Positions 7,584 through 16,842 of a stretch of DNA of 64,000 bases are shown here, in pieces. Positions within the stretch are counted from its first letter, which is position 1. Each line of letters starts with the position of its first letter. Both the position numbers and the translations under genes were made by a program. Below the pieces are notes generated by a model. That model had not been told where the DNA came from, did no database searches, and saw only the letters and a program-made list of their open reading frames with translations. Source of the stretch: Metabacillus dongyingensis (GTDB taxonomy: Bacteria > Bacillota > Bacilli > Bacillales > Bacillaceae); assembly GCF_019933155.2 (NCBI RefSeq), contig NZ_CP082944.1:4900001-4964000 (forward strand). The letters are read 5' to 3'.

Positions 7584-8531
7584 TTAAGCTGTCACTGCTG
7601 TCTTTTCCAATTCAGTCTTAAGCAGCTTGGCAATCTCAAGCATGCCATACTTCTCTGCTGCTGCCTCTGCGTCACCATTATAGTTAGTATTTGTATTGAT
7701 ATCGTACGTATAAATGGTTCCGGTTTCATCACGGATGAATTCGATTCCAGCTACCTTTATATTGTTTGCTTCCAGCATGCTTTCATATTTAGAGATGATC
7801 GGATCATCAAAACCTTCTACAATTTGAAACTTCGGTTTTTCCGGCACTTCTTCTCCAACAGGGCAGAACAAATCTCCAATTTGGCATGCATCAGCAGGAC
7901 AGAGTTCAAAGCCTTCTGAAGTATCCACACGCACTGCATAAAGGAACTTGCCGTTTACAAACTCACAGCGGGTGATATATGGCTCTGGAGCTTGAATGTA
8001 TTGCTGAATTAACGTAATACCATCCACAGGCTCTTCAAAATTTGGACCTGAAACATATTGCTTCAACGCCTCAACTGAATGGAACAGCTGAACTCCAAGA
8101 CCTTTCCCCGCCCGGTTATGCTTTGTGATAAACGGCTGGCCCTCAAATTCTTTTGATGCGTTCAAAATTGCTTCTTTACCAACAGCAGCAATTGTTTTTG
8201 GCGTTTCGATCCCGTGTTCATTTAATGTCATATATTGAGCAACCTTGCTTACTTCTAATTGAATCGCGCGGCTGCCATTTAATACTTTCCGATTATGTCT
8301 TTCAAGCCAGGACAATACAGATGCCGTAAGTTCGGGAGCAAACCGGTGACCCCGAGTGTGAGAGGATGCACTCATCCGGTTATAAAAAACCCCTTCTGGA
8401 GGCGCTTCAGATAAATTAATCATGCCTTGATCCAAATGCCATTCTTCATAAGGCACATCAAGCTCGTCCAGCCTTTTTGTCAGGTGAACCGTCCACTCTT
8501 CGTTTTCATGAATGATGTAAACTTTACTCAA
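7584..8531 (-). CDS. ATP-grasp family ligase (RimK-like)
   Basis: About 315 residues with an ATP-grasp fold. A nucleotide-binding loop occurs at PFITKHNRAGKGLGVQLF, and the C-terminal metal-binding strand is YTYDINTNTNYNGD. Family enzymes join a carboxylate to an amine or thiol using ATP through an acyl-phosphate, as RimK adds glutamates. A TTG at 8529-8531 (giving MSKVYIIHENEEW) six bases after GGGGGAT is preferred. An ATG 15 bases upstream (8544-8546) has no ribosome site. It is a single gene with no biosynthetic neighbours, so its acceptor is unknown. Confidence 0.75.
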   Translation of the reverse strand: MSKVYIIHENEEWTVHLTKRLDELDVPYEEWHLDQGMINLSEAPPEGVFYNRMSASSHTRGHRFAPELTASVLSWLERHNRKVLNGSRAIQLEVSKVAQYMTLNEHGIETPKTIAAVGKEAILNASKEFEGQPFITKHNRAGKGLGVQLFHSVEALKQYVSGPNFEEPVDGITLIQQYIQAPEPYITRCEFVNGKFLYAVRVDTSEGFELCPADACQIGDLFCPVGEEVPEKPKFQIVEGFDDPIISKYESMLEANNIKVAGIEFIRDETGTIYTYDINTNTNYNGDAEAAAEKYGMLEIAKLLKTELEKTAVTA

Positions 8532-8693
8532 TTTAATATCCCCCATCCACTATTCGTTATAAATTAGTGTAATCCTACTATATCGATCAATTACCTGTCA
8601 ATTAGCTGACGTCTTAAGTATGGATTTGGCTGATCCCGGTGCAATGAACAAGTAATGTAGAAAAGAGTATCCAAAGTGAAAGTGATCATAAAA

Positions 8694-8702
8694 TGTGGAT
8701 AA
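8694..8702 (-). promoter_or_regulatory. Perfect DnaA box
   Basis: TGTGGATAA is the reverse complement of TTATCCACA, the consensus DnaA box. It is solitary, in the 400-bp gap before the small membrane protein gene. Confidence 0.5.
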
Positions 8703-8893
8703 TCAGTTAGAGCATAGGTAGGTAATATGTTTATAAATATTTATAAAAATTACTAGTTAAGCCTATTTTTCAGTATTTTCAAAATTTATTTGCAAGAAAT
8801 AGTTAGAAGTACTGGAATTTTAATACTGGTATGATATACTAATTGTAACAAAACGTTCACAAAGTGTTTATCGGTTTGTCACAATTAAAATAA

Positions 8894-8907
8894 TGTAAGC
8901 GTTGACA
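8894..8907 (+). promoter_or_regulatory. cre site (CcpA operator)
   Basis: TGTAAGCGTTGACA fits the cre consensus TGWAANCGNTNWCA at every position. It lies 29 bp upstream of the ATG at 8936. It overlaps a TTGACA that could be the -35 box, so CcpA binding there would be expected to repress. The remainder of 8547-8893 is AT-rich with no supported gene. Confidence 0.75.
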
Positions 8908-8935
8908 AGAACTATTTAAAAGGGAGTTGTTTTAA

Positions 8936-9220
8936 ATGGATGTATTTTTCGTATATTTACTTATTGTAAGTGCCACTCCGCTATTCTTGTGGGATCAGCG
9001 CAAAAATCTGGCACTCCTTCACATACCGTTTATTTTATTGCTTTGGGTGTACTTCGGCATGTATGCAACAATGGATCTGAATATGGCCATGCACGTATTT
9101 GGAGGTTCTCTATTCATTATTAATCTAGTTTTTGCACATGTTGCAGCCTATCTCATTTATGCAAAACCAATCATCAAACGCAAAACAGATTCTAAAAGCA
9201 ATCTGGATCTCATTAAATAA
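8936..9220 (+). CDS. Small membrane protein next to qoxABCD
   Basis: A 94-residue protein with three hydrophobic segments (about residues 1-17, 26-44 and 50-75) and a basic, hydrophilic tail (KPIIKRKTDSKSNLDLIK). The ribosome site AAAGGGAG precedes ATG. I do not recognise the family. It is convergent with the quinol oxidase operon, sharing a bidirectional terminator, and sits behind a perfect cre site, so it is likely catabolite controlled. A link to respiration is only a guess from position. Confidence 0.7.
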   Translation: MDVFFVYLLIVSATPLFLWDQRKNLALLHIPFILLLWVYFGMYATMDLNMAMHVFGGSLFIINLVFAHVAAYLIYAKPIIKRKTDSKSNLDLIK

Positions 9221-9226
9221 ACAAAC

Positions 9227-9266
9227 AAAAACACCCTGACCATAATAGGTCAGGGTGTTTTTGTTT
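9227..9266. terminator. Bidirectional terminator between the small membrane gene and qoxD
   Basis: A long stem ACAAAAACACCCTGACC / GGTCAGGGTGTTTTTGT (9227-9243 and 9250-9266) has a 6-base loop and T-runs on both strands. Confidence 0.92.
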
Positions 9267-9271
9267 GTATT

Positions 9272-9583
9272 TTAATGATCGTTCATAACCCAAACAGATC
9301 CAAGAACTGTTACAACCGCAACAAATATCGCGAATGCTGTATTTACGACCTGAACGTTTCCGCTTTCTGATTCCGTCATATGCATGAACATAAATAGCTG
9401 GATGCCAGCCTGCAGGAATGCTAGTGTGAAAACAACAGCGATTTTTACTGATAATGCAAAATCAGTATATAATCCAAGCCATAAAGCTACAAGTGTCAAT
9501 ACAATCGAAGAGATAAAACCAATTACGTGACTCCAAGGAAAATGGTTGTGACCCTCTGCTGTTTTTTGCTGATTAGTGGCCAT
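9272..9583 (-). CDS. qoxD: Cytochrome aa3 quinol oxidase subunit IV
   Basis: A 103-residue protein with three membrane helices and the subunit IV motif QLFMFMHMTE. It is the last gene of the qox operon and overlaps the end of qoxC by 11 bp, which suggests coupled translation. Subunit IV is a small accessory chain of the menaquinol-oxidising, proton-pumping terminal oxidase in the cytoplasmic membrane, thought to help assembly of the CuB centre. A shared terminator follows directly after the stop. Confidence 0.93.
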   Translation of the reverse strand: MATNQQKTAEGHNHFPWSHVIGFISSIVLTLVALWLGLYTDFALSVKIAVVFTLAFLQAGIQLFMFMHMTESESGNVQVVNTAFAIFVAVVTVLGSVWVMNDH

Positions 9584-10214
9584 GTGGACTTAATCCTCCC
9601 ATCATAAGGAGCAAGTACACTCCAGTAAAGATGAAAATCCAGACAACGTCTAGGAAATGCCAGTAAAGACTTGAGATAAACAGCTTCGCAGATGTTTGAG
9701 GTGTTAACCCGCGTTTCTTTACTTGCATTAAGATAAAGCTAATCCAGAATATCCCGATAGTGACGTGAAGTCCATGGGTTCCTGCCAAAACAAAGAATCC
9801 AGACCACATTGCGCTAGCCTGCAATGTAGCACCATGGTGAACATATTCTACAAACTCATATACTTCATAGCCGACAAATCCTAAACCTAGTGCCAATGTG
9901 ATAATGGTCCACAAAATAACGCCTTTTTGATTATGACGACGCAATTCGTGAATAGCAAGACCACATGTGAAACTGCTTGTTAACAGCAGGAACGTCATAA
10001 TCAATACGCCTTCGATCTTGAAAAGATCAGTTGGCAGCGGTCCGTCTGCTGTCATAGGTGCTAATACAAAGTAGGTGGCAAAGAGCGTTGCAAACAGCGC
10101 AATTTCAGCACCTAAGAAGATCCAGAAGCCCAGAATATTCAATCGGCCAATTTCCGATTGATATTCAAGAGGCAAATTTGGATCATGTTCTTCATGATGA
10201 TGTGCATGTTCCAT
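9573..10214 (-). CDS. qoxC: Cytochrome aa3 quinol oxidase subunit III
   Basis: A 213-residue heme-copper oxidase subunit III with five predicted membrane helices. Typical motifs include EIALFATLFATYFV, FVLAGTHGLHVTIG and YWHFLDVVWIFIF. The N-terminus is rich in His and acidic residues (EHAHHHEEHDP). It carries no redox centre; the subunit stabilises the catalytic core and may form the oxygen channel. The gene begins 14 bp after qoxB on the same strand with a GGAGGCG ribosome site. Confidence 0.95.
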   Translation of the reverse strand: MEHAHHHEEHDPNLPLEYQSEIGRLNILGFWIFLGAEIALFATLFATYFVLAPMTADGPLPTDLFKIEGVLIMTFLLLTSSFTCGLAIHELRRHNQKGVILWTIITLALGLGFVGYEVYEFVEYVHHGATLQASAMWSGFFVLAGTHGLHVTIGIFWISFILMQVKKRGLTPQTSAKLFISSLYWHFLDVVWIFIFTGVYLLLMMGGLSPHGH

Positions 10215-10228
10215 AATTCACGCCTCCT

Positions 10229-12175
10229 TTACACAGATATTTTTTGTTCTGTTTCTTTTATTTCGTCAACACTTACATAGAAACCATGATCCTGTTCAAA
10301 CGAGCGAAGAATCATGCAAGCGAAAATTCCAATTAAACCTGCAATTGCCGGAATCCACCAGTGGAAAACTAGTGCGAAACCGCTGATGCCGAAGAACACA
10401 GACATGATAAACGGTCTGCCCGAGTAGTTAGGCATGTGAATCGGTTTGTATTCTACTTCTTTTTTCTTGCCTGTTTCTTTTTCTTCCATTTTCATATGCC
10501 AGAATGCATCAAGACCCTTAACCTCAGGTGTAACCGCAAAGTTATAGTGAGGCGGAATCATTGTTGTTGTAGCCCATTCAAGCGTACGTCCATCCCATGC
10601 ATCTCCTGTTTGCTCACGCGGTGAGTAACGGAAGCTGTAGTAGATGTTATAAACAAGAACAACGAATCCTAATGCCATTCCTGCTGCACCAATAGATGCA
10701 ACAACATTCAGCCCAGTCCAGCCGTCTGCCGCACCGTACGTTGAGATACGGCGAGGCATACCTGCTAAACCTAGGAAATACATTGGGAAGAAGCAAATAT
10801 TAAAACCGATTGTAAAGAGCCAGAAGCTTACTTTACCGATTCTTTCGTTCAATTTATGACCAAACATTTTTGGATACCAGAAAATTAATCCGGCAAAACA
10901 TGCAAATACAGTACCAGCAATTAATACGTAATGGAAATGTGCAATTAGGAAGTACGTATTATGATACTGATAATCTGCTGCAGCCATCGCAAGCATAACC
11001 CCTGTTACCCCGCCGATTACGAAGTTTGGAATAAACGCAAGTGACCAAAGCATTGGTACAGTAAATCTGATTCTTCCTTTATAAAGCGTGAAGAGCCAGT
11101 TAAAGATTTTAACACCTGTCGGTATGGCAATCGCCATTGTCGTAATCGAGAAGAATGAGTTAACAAGCGCTCCTGAACCCATTGTAAAGAAGTGATGGAC
11201 CCAAACGACAAAGCTCAACCCAGAGATCGCTACGATGGAGATAACCATTGCTTTGTAGCCGAACAAGGTTTTTCTTGCAAACGTCGAAATAATTTCTGAG
11301 AAAATACCGAATGCCGGCAAGATAACAATGTAAACTTCTGGATGTCCCCAAATCCAGAACAAGTTTGCCCATAGCATTGGCATACCGCCATTCTCAAGGG
11401 TGAAGAACGCTGTTCCGAATAATCGGTCAAACGACATCAATGCAAGTGCAACCGTTAATACTGGGAAAGCGAACACGATAATCAAACAAGTGATTAAAGA
11501 TGTCCAAGTAAACATCGGCATGCGCATAAGCGTCATACCCGGTGCACGCATCTTCAAGATCGTGACCATAAAGTTAATACCTGTCAAAAGTGTACCGATC
11601 CCGGCAATCTGAAGACCGAGGAGGTAATAGTTCTGTCCAGGTCCGGGACTTGCTTCTGCTCCAGCGAGAGGCGTGTAGCTCGTCCAGCCTGCATCAGGTG
11701 ATCCGCCAATAACAAATGAGATGTTAAACAGCATGGCACCAACAAAGAATGTCCAGAAACTTAATGAGTTAAGATATGGGTATGCCACATCGCGAGCTCC
11801 AATTTGCAGAGGAACAACAACGTTCATTAATCCAATCAGGAACGGCATCGCCATAAAGATAATCATAATCGTTCCGTGTGTTGTAAAAATTTCATTATAA
11901 TGCTGTGCATTTAAAAACTCTGATTCCGGAAGCGTAAGCTGAACACGCATAAGCAGCGCATCAACCCCTCCGCGGAACAGCATCAGAATTGCAGCAATGA
12001 TGTACATAATTCCAAGCTTCTTATGGTCGACAGTTGTAATCCATTCTGTCCAGAGCCATTTCCACTTTTTAAAATAAGTGAGTACGAAAACAACGGCAAT
12101 CGAAGTTAGTAAAATTGAGATTTGCGCTCCTAAAATCAACGGATCGCCGGTTACAATAAATTCATCCCATTTCAT
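10229..12175 (-). CDS. qoxB: Cytochrome aa3 quinol oxidase subunit I
   Basis: A 648-residue catalytic subunit of the heme-copper oxidase superfamily, about the usual QoxB length. It contains the heme a ligand region [10 protein letters not shown], the His-Tyr crosslink motif [10 protein letters not shown], the CuB histidine pair in WVHHFFT, and [11 protein letters not shown] near the heme a3 ligand. About 14-15 membrane segments are expected. It oxidises menaquinol and reduces oxygen to water while pumping protons. The ribosome site GGGAGGAAAC precedes ATG, 20 bp after qoxA. Confidence 0.97.
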   Translation of the reverse strand: MKWDEFIVTGDPLILGAQISILLTSIAVVFVLTYFKKWKWLWTEWITTVDHKKLGIMYIIAAILMLFRGGVDALLMRVQLTLPESEFLNAQHYNEIFTTHGTIMIIFMAMPFLIGLMNVVVPLQIGARDVAYPYLNSLSFWTFFVGAMLFNISFVIGGSPDAGWTSYTPLAGAEASPGPGQNYYLLGLQIAGIGTLLTGINFMVTILKMRAPGMTLMRMPMFTWTSLITCLIIVFAFPVLTVALALMSFDRLFGTAFFTLENGGMPMLWANLFWIWGHPEVYIVILPAFGIFSEIISTFARKTLFGYKAMVISIVAISGLSFVVWVHHFFTMGSGALVNSFFSITTMAIAIPTGVKIFNWLFTLYKGRIRFTVPMLWSLAFIPNFVIGGVTGVMLAMAAADYQYHNTYFLIAHFHYVLIAGTVFACFAGLIFWYPKMFGHKLNERIGKVSFWLFTIGFNICFFPMYFLGLAGMPRRISTYGAADGWTGLNVVASIGAAGMALGFVVLVYNIYYSFRYSPREQTGDAWDGRTLEWATTTMIPPHYNFAVTPEVKGLDAFWHMKMEEKETGKKKEVEYKPIHMPNYSGRPFIMSVFFGISGFALVFHWWIPAIAGLIGIFACMILRSFEQDHGFYVSVDEIKETEQKISV

Positions 12176-12195
12176 AGTTGGTGTTTCCTCCCTTC

Positions 12196-13263
12196 TCAGT
12201 GAGAATCGTGTGCTGAATGATCTTCAGTCTGTTCTTCTGATTCGTGTTCTGAATGATCTGTTTCCTGTTCGGAGTGGTCTTCTCCATGTTCTGAATGACC
12301 TTCTGATTTAATAGAATGATCGATGTTCATTTCTTTATTTGGATCTAATTTCTCTAAATGATCCACTTCATCATGCTTGTGCAATTCATAGCCGGATTGC
12401 TCGCGGACTCTTACTGCATACTCTGAGTCTTTTGAGTGATCCACCCATCCAAGATGCGTGTTAGAGAATGTCATTTTTCCAGTTGTTCCCGGAAGCATTA
12501 GCTGATCATATTGATCCTGTGTTAATTCAGGAGCAGAGTCTTTTGTTTTCTCTACCCAGTCTTCAAATTTATCTTCAGGCATAGCTTCTACATTGAATGT
12601 ATGTCTTTCAAAGCCTTTACCTGTAAAGTTTGCATTTCGTCCTGCATATGTTCCAGGCTCATCTGCCTGAAGGAAAAGCTTTGTCTGCATTCCTGACATC
12701 GCATATTTCTGTCCGCCTAATTGAGGAATCCAGAATGCTGTCATCGTATCAGCAGAAGATAGTTTAAATTCAACTGCACGATCTTCAGGAATGTTTAAGT
12801 AGTTAACCGTTTCAATTCCCTCTTCTTCATAAGAGAAAATCCATTTCCAGTCAACAGATGTAGCATGTATGACTAAAGGTGCCTTGTCTTTTGAAGACTC
12901 AGGAGCCTCTTCTAGTGCATAGATGGTTTGCACTGTAGGAATTGAAAGTGCAATAACGATAATGATTGGAATAACCGTCCATACAATTTCAAGGAATTTG
13001 CTTCCTTCCATTTCAGGCGGTTCATATTCCATGTTGTCTTTGCGCTCACGATACTTCACAACAATGAGAGTAAACAGAACAAAAACAACAGCAAGAATGA
13101 ATAGCATAAAACCTATCGACAAGAGAATAAGGTCACTTTGTGCAGCTGCAACTGGCCCTTTCGGATCTAGGATGACGAGTTCACTGCATCCGCCGAGTAA
13201 AAAAACAGAGAGTAATAGACCTAACGCTAAAAATGGTTTAAACAGCTTGAACACCAGGTTCAC
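12196..13263 (-). CDS. qoxA: Cytochrome aa3 quinol oxidase subunit II with His-rich tail
   Basis: A 355-residue lipoprotein. A signal peptide ending LLGGC (lipid-modified Cys26) is followed by two membrane helices (about residues 42-70 and 90-112) and an extracytoplasmic cupredoxin domain ([21 protein letters not shown]). The domain lacks the CuA ligand set, as expected for quinol rather than cytochrome c oxidases. It starts at GTG behind AGGAAGG; a second GTG three codons later is an alternative. The last 40-45 residues are an unusual run of His, Glu and Asp ([20 protein letters not shown]) that B. subtilis QoxA, as I recall it, lacks; it may bind metal. It is the first gene of qoxABCD. Confidence 0.96.
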   Translation of the reverse strand: MNLVFKLFKPFLALGLLLSVFLLGGCSELVILDPKGPVAAAQSDLILLSIGFMLFILAVVFVLFTLIVVKYRERKDNMEYEPPEMEGSKFLEIVWTVIPIIIVIALSIPTVQTIYALEEAPESSKDKAPLVIHATSVDWKWIFSYEEEGIETVNYLNIPEDRAVEFKLSSADTMTAFWIPQLGGQKYAMSGMQTKLFLQADEPGTYAGRNANFTGKGFERHTFNVEAMPEDKFEDWVEKTKDSAPELTQDQYDQLMLPGTTGKMTFSNTHLGWVDHSKDSEYAVRVREQSGYELHKHDEVDHLEKLDPNKEMNIDHSIKSEGHSEHGEDHSEQETDHSEHESEEQTEDHSAHDSH

Positions 13264-13655
13264 CTTCCTTCCTAATTAATAACTGATTCACTATAATCTG
13301 GATGCTAAAAGTGCATGCCTATAAATTATTTCAGAAAAACGATGATTTCGTTTTCTTTTTCCTCTATATGCTAGCAGAGCTAGCTTCCATATGTGATGCC
13401 ATTTCTTAAATGTCACGAGAATTTCATCAGTCGTTCAAACAAATGTCACATTTTTATCATACTTTAGTCATATTTATGTAATTCCTTTCATTTATTGGAA
13501 TTGAAAGTGCTTTAATGAAAATTTTTCTTTTTAAGGATAAGTTAGACAGTAGATTCGTCAAACCTTTTTTACCCAATTCTATATGTGATCAAACTCACAA
13601 GAGTCTTTCAAACTCTCAGCTTAGAAGACTTGCTGTAAATTTCTGTAAAAGCATG
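13264..13655. other. qox upstream region without a supported gene
   Basis: About 390 bp between qoxA and the topB terminator. It includes a 15-bp palindrome GCTAGC-AGA-GCTAGC (13370-13384) and two TGTCAC direct repeats (near 13411 and 13443), all upstream of qoxA. These are candidate regulator sites; no promoter could be assigned with confidence. Confidence 0.3.
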
Positions 13656-13690
13656 AAAAGGCAGTCTCAGCTTAAAGCCAAGACTGCTTT
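13656..13690 (-). terminator. topB terminator
   Basis: AAGGCAGTCT (13658-13667) pairs with AGACTGCTTT (13681-13690) with one G-U pair. On the minus strand the stem is followed by TTTTC. Confidence 0.75.
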
Positions 13691-13693
13691 CCA

Positions 13694-15871
13694 TTAATCA
13701 AATTTTAATTTTGACAGAGCGTCTGCTAAAGCCGGATTTGAAAGCTCATCATTTTGTTTTTTCATGTAATTCGCGACTTCTTTTTTTGATACTTTGCTGT
13801 TTTGGGTTTTTTTCTTCCTTTCTGTAAACGCAGAAAGTTTTTCCCTGTGGCCGCATCCGCAGACAAAGATCTGCCCTTCGCCCTCGCCTCTCAGTTCAAG
13901 CTTTTTGTGGCAGACAGGACATCTTGCGTTTGTTGTCCGTGACACTCCTTTGCGATACCCGCATTCTCTGTCTTGACAGACAAACATCTTGCCTTTTTTA
14001 CCGTTCACTTCAAGCAGCAGCTTTCCGCACTCAGGACATTTTCGTCCTGTGATGTTATCATGCTTGAATTTCTTATCGCTATTTTTCACTTCTTGTACGA
14101 CAGTCTTCGCATACCCCTTCATCTCCTGGATGAAAGCCTGCTTTGACAGCTTTCCTTTTGCGATTTGCGTCAGTTTCTGCTCCCATTCAGCTGTAAGCGC
14201 AGGTGATTTTAAATCCTGCGGCACAAGGTCCAGCAGCTGTTTTCCTTTTGAAGTGACGAATAGCTCTTTGCCTTTCTTTTCAACTAGGAAGCTGTTAAAT
14301 AATTTCTCGATAATATCAGCACGGGTTGCTACCGTTCCAAGGCCCCCAGTTTCACCAATGACCTTCTTTAAATCAGCATTGCCGGACATATACTTCGCCG
14401 GATTTTCCATAGCAGACAACAGAGTTGCCTCGTTAAAGCGTGCAGGCGGTTTTGTTTCTCCTTTTGTCTGAGTAATGGACTGTATTTTTAAAAGGTCCCC
14501 TTTATTCAGTACAGGAAGTTTCTGCTCAGCGAGGCCTTCCTTCTCTTCATCCGTTTCAAACTCATAAACTTCCTTCCATCCTTGGGAAAGAACCACTTTC
14601 CCTTTTGCAAGAAACGTTTCCTGTCCAATTTTGCAAGTAATGGTCGTTTGTTCGTACTCAAAAGGGGGAGATAAAACAGCAAGGAACCGTTTGACAACCA
14701 GATCATATATTTTTCTTTCCTTATCACTGAAGGCAGACGCAATCACCGTTTCCTCTGTCGGAATGATGGCATGGTGATCAGATACCTTGCTGTCATCTAC
14801 AAATGAAGGATTGCCCTTTATTGGTTTTTGAAGAATTTTCATCGCTGCTTTTGCATATGGCTTTACGCCGCACGCTTTTACTCTTTCGCTGAGCGTTTCG
14901 ACAATATCTGAGCTGAGGTATCGGGAGTCTGTTCTCGGATATGTCAGAACTTTATGCTGTTCATACAGCTTTTGCATAATGGAAAGAGTCTCTTTAGCAG
15001 AATAGCCAAACCGTTTATTTGCATCACGCTGCAGCTCTGTTAAATCGTAAAGGCCCGGTGAAAAAGTCTTCTTATAAGCTTTGTCAGCAGAGATAATCAC
15101 TGCGTCCTTGTCAGCAAGCTGTTTATTCAATGAATCGATTTTCTCTTTATCAAACGTCTTAATATCCTTCGTTTTTGCATCCTGCCATACTAGATGCAGG
15201 CCTGCGCTTGTATTTGCTTTTAAACCGTAATAGGCCTTCGGTTTAAATTGCTTAATTTCAATTTCCCGCTCTGCAATAATGGCAAGTGTAGGTGTTTGAA
15301 CTCTGCCTGATGAAAGCTGGGCATTGTGTTTTGTTGTCAAAGCACGGGTAGCATTCATGCCGACAATCCAGTCAGCCTCTGCTCTCGCGACTGCAGAATG
15401 AAATAAATTTTCATATTCTTTGCCGTTTTTCAGCTTTTTAAATCCCTCTTTAATGGCTTTATCCGTTACAGATGAAATCCAAAGACGCTTAATCGGTTTA
15501 TGAATATGAGCCTTTTCAATAATCCACCTTGCAACAAGCTCGCCTTCCCGCCCTGCGTCTGTTGCAATGACAATTTCCGTTACATCTTTCCGGTTTAATA
15601 AAGCTTTAACCGCGTGAAATTGTTTGCTTGTTTTTTTAATAACGACAAGCTTCAGTTCCTGCGGCAGCATTGGCAGGTCTTCCATTTTCCACGTTTTATA
15701 AGAATCACTGTAAGCCTCAGGATCTGCATGCGTCACAAGATGCCCAAGCGCCCAGGTAACAATGTACGTACTGCCTTCAAAGTATCCGTTGCCTTTTTTT
15801 CCGCATTGTAAAACTCTTGCCAAATCCCTTCCTACAGAGGGTTTTTCTGCAAGTACGACGATTTTTCCCAT
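13694..15871 (-). CDS. topB: DNA topoisomerase III
   Basis: A 725-residue type IA topoisomerase. The TOPRIM domain has VVLAEKPSVGRDLA with the catalytic Glu at residue 9 and TDAGREGE at 104-111. The active-site tyrosine is in LTYPRTDSRY (Tyr311). The C-terminus holds two zinc-ribbon-like units (CPECGKLLLEV..CQDREC and CPVCHKKLEL..CGCGHRE). It relaxes and decatenates DNA through a 5'-phosphotyrosine link. The start MGKIVVLAEK at 15869-15871 is preferred over one seven codons upstream because it matches other TopB N-termini and follows GAGGAATG. Transcribed alone. Confidence 0.95.
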   Translation of the reverse strand: MGKIVVLAEKPSVGRDLARVLQCGKKGNGYFEGSTYIVTWALGHLVTHADPEAYSDSYKTWKMEDLPMLPQELKLVVIKKTSKQFHAVKALLNRKDVTEIVIATDAGREGELVARWIIEKAHIHKPIKRLWISSVTDKAIKEGFKKLKNGKEYENLFHSAVARAEADWIVGMNATRALTTKHNAQLSSGRVQTPTLAIIAEREIEIKQFKPKAYYGLKANTSAGLHLVWQDAKTKDIKTFDKEKIDSLNKQLADKDAVIISADKAYKKTFSPGLYDLTELQRDANKRFGYSAKETLSIMQKLYEQHKVLTYPRTDSRYLSSDIVETLSERVKACGVKPYAKAAMKILQKPIKGNPSFVDDSKVSDHHAIIPTEETVIASAFSDKERKIYDLVVKRFLAVLSPPFEYEQTTITCKIGQETFLAKGKVVLSQGWKEVYEFETDEEKEGLAEQKLPVLNKGDLLKIQSITQTKGETKPPARFNEATLLSAMENPAKYMSGNADLKKVIGETGGLGTVATRADIIEKLFNSFLVEKKGKELFVTSKGKQLLDLVPQDLKSPALTAEWEQKLTQIAKGKLSKQAFIQEMKGYAKTVVQEVKNSDKKFKHDNITGRKCPECGKLLLEVNGKKGKMFVCQDRECGYRKGVSRTTNARCPVCHKKLELRGEGEGQIFVCGCGHREKLSAFTERKKKTQNSKVSKKEVANYMKKQNDELSNPALADALSKLKFD

Positions 15872-15908
15872 AGTCACATTCCTCACTTTCATTCGATATT
15901 ATATGGTA

Positions 15909-16233
15909 TCACAAAATGCAGCCGTAATATTTGAACCAATCATGATAGGGATCATCAAAATCTATGCAGCTTGCACCTCTCCATTTCTGACTATAAAATT
16001 GGCAGGATGGAAATCATCGTGCAATAGAATAAAGGGACGATCTTTCATGATTGCCTCAGTTTTCATCGATGAACCTTATTGTTTTCTCGCCATATTCTAA
16101 ATGAATACCGCTTTCTTTGTTAGAAAGCGCTTTTGCAAACAGCTAATAATTTCAAGTCGCTTGAAAAACCTTTATCTAATTTTTCTATATGTGTAAATCT
16201 GTCAAAATACATGGCTAAATTAGTTTCTCTCAT
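15909..16233 (-). pseudogene. Remnant of an aminoglycoside phosphotransferase-like (APH) gene
   Basis: Minus-strand fragments read MRETNLAMYFDRFTHIEKLD then GFSSDLKLL, a typical start of an APH-family protein. After a gap with stops they continue with FILLHDDFHPANFIVRNGE, the Brenner motif H-D-x-x-P-x-N, and, after a +1 shift past a TAG, with IDFDDPYHDWFKYY, the metal-binding D-F-D motif. The full family is about 280-300 residues, so most of the central lobe is deleted and the C-terminus is missing. It cannot make an active kinase. It is a decayed gene, not related in sequence detail to the intact APH-type gene at 24102. Confidence 0.75.
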
Positions 16234-16329
16234 CGGATTCCCCTTATGGCTTAAACCAAGTTTCCCCTTTTATGTTACCATAATTAGAAGAGATTCGTGA
16301 TTTTGACAAGCAGAAAGTGAGGTACCTTG

Positions 16330-16689
16330 ATGCACTCCGAAGTACAGCTTTATTTCCGCAAAGCAAAAGAAGAACATCTGGAGGATATGCACATGCTCCG
16401 GACTAAGATTCTTTCAGCCCTGCCTGGGGCAAAAGAAGGATTTGAATACGGATTTCCCGTTTATTACATGAACGGTGAGCCCCTCGTCGGCTATGCCGGA
16501 AGACAAGAAGGTCTCATGTTTTATGTAATGAATCCGAACATCGTAGCAGCCTATCATGAAGACCTTGCAACCCGTATTACAGGGAAAACCTGTATTATTA
16601 TAAAAGAAAATTCTCAAACTTCTAAGCAAACTATTTTAAGATGCATAGATAATATGCTAACAGATTTAATGAATAAGCATGTCATGTAG
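16330..16689 (+). CDS. DUF1801 / YdhG-like protein
   Basis: A 119-residue cytosolic protein with the DUF1801 pattern: LRTKILSALPGAKEGFEYGFPVYYMNG, then LVGYAGRQEGLMFYVMNP, ending in a helical ITGKTCIIIK..CIDNMLTDLM segment. The fold resembles frataxin-like domains (YdhG), but no function is established for this subgroup. The ATG at 16330 follows GTGAGGTACC at a better distance than the adjacent TTG. A terminator overlaps the stop. It is next to an APH remnant and an ABC-F gene with no visible functional link. Confidence 0.75.
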   Translation: MHSEVQLYFRKAKEEHLEDMHMLRTKILSALPGAKEGFEYGFPVYYMNGEPLVGYAGRQEGLMFYVMNPNIVAAYHEDLATRITGKTCIIIKENSQTSKQTILRCIDNMLTDLMNKHVM

Positions 16690-16712
16690 CAGCGGAATCG
16701 CTGCTTTTTTTT
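16688..16712 (+). terminator. Terminator of the DUF1801 gene
   Basis: AGCAGCG-GAAT-CGCTGCT (16688-16705) is followed by a run of eight T residues and overlaps the stop codon. Confidence 0.92.
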
Positions 16713-16842
16713 GTAAATATACTTTATGCAGAATAAGAGGCAGTGCCATAATGTTCCGGCTTTCCGGTATAGCTTAAAACATAAGGATTTAGTATGATGG
16801 TAGAATGAATATTTTAGAATGCAGCGGAGGGTTAAATAGAAT

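Noticed and set aside
13515..13697. 60-residue plus-strand frame upstream of topB's end
   Set aside because: It runs through the topB terminator and has no ribosome site or recognisable motif.
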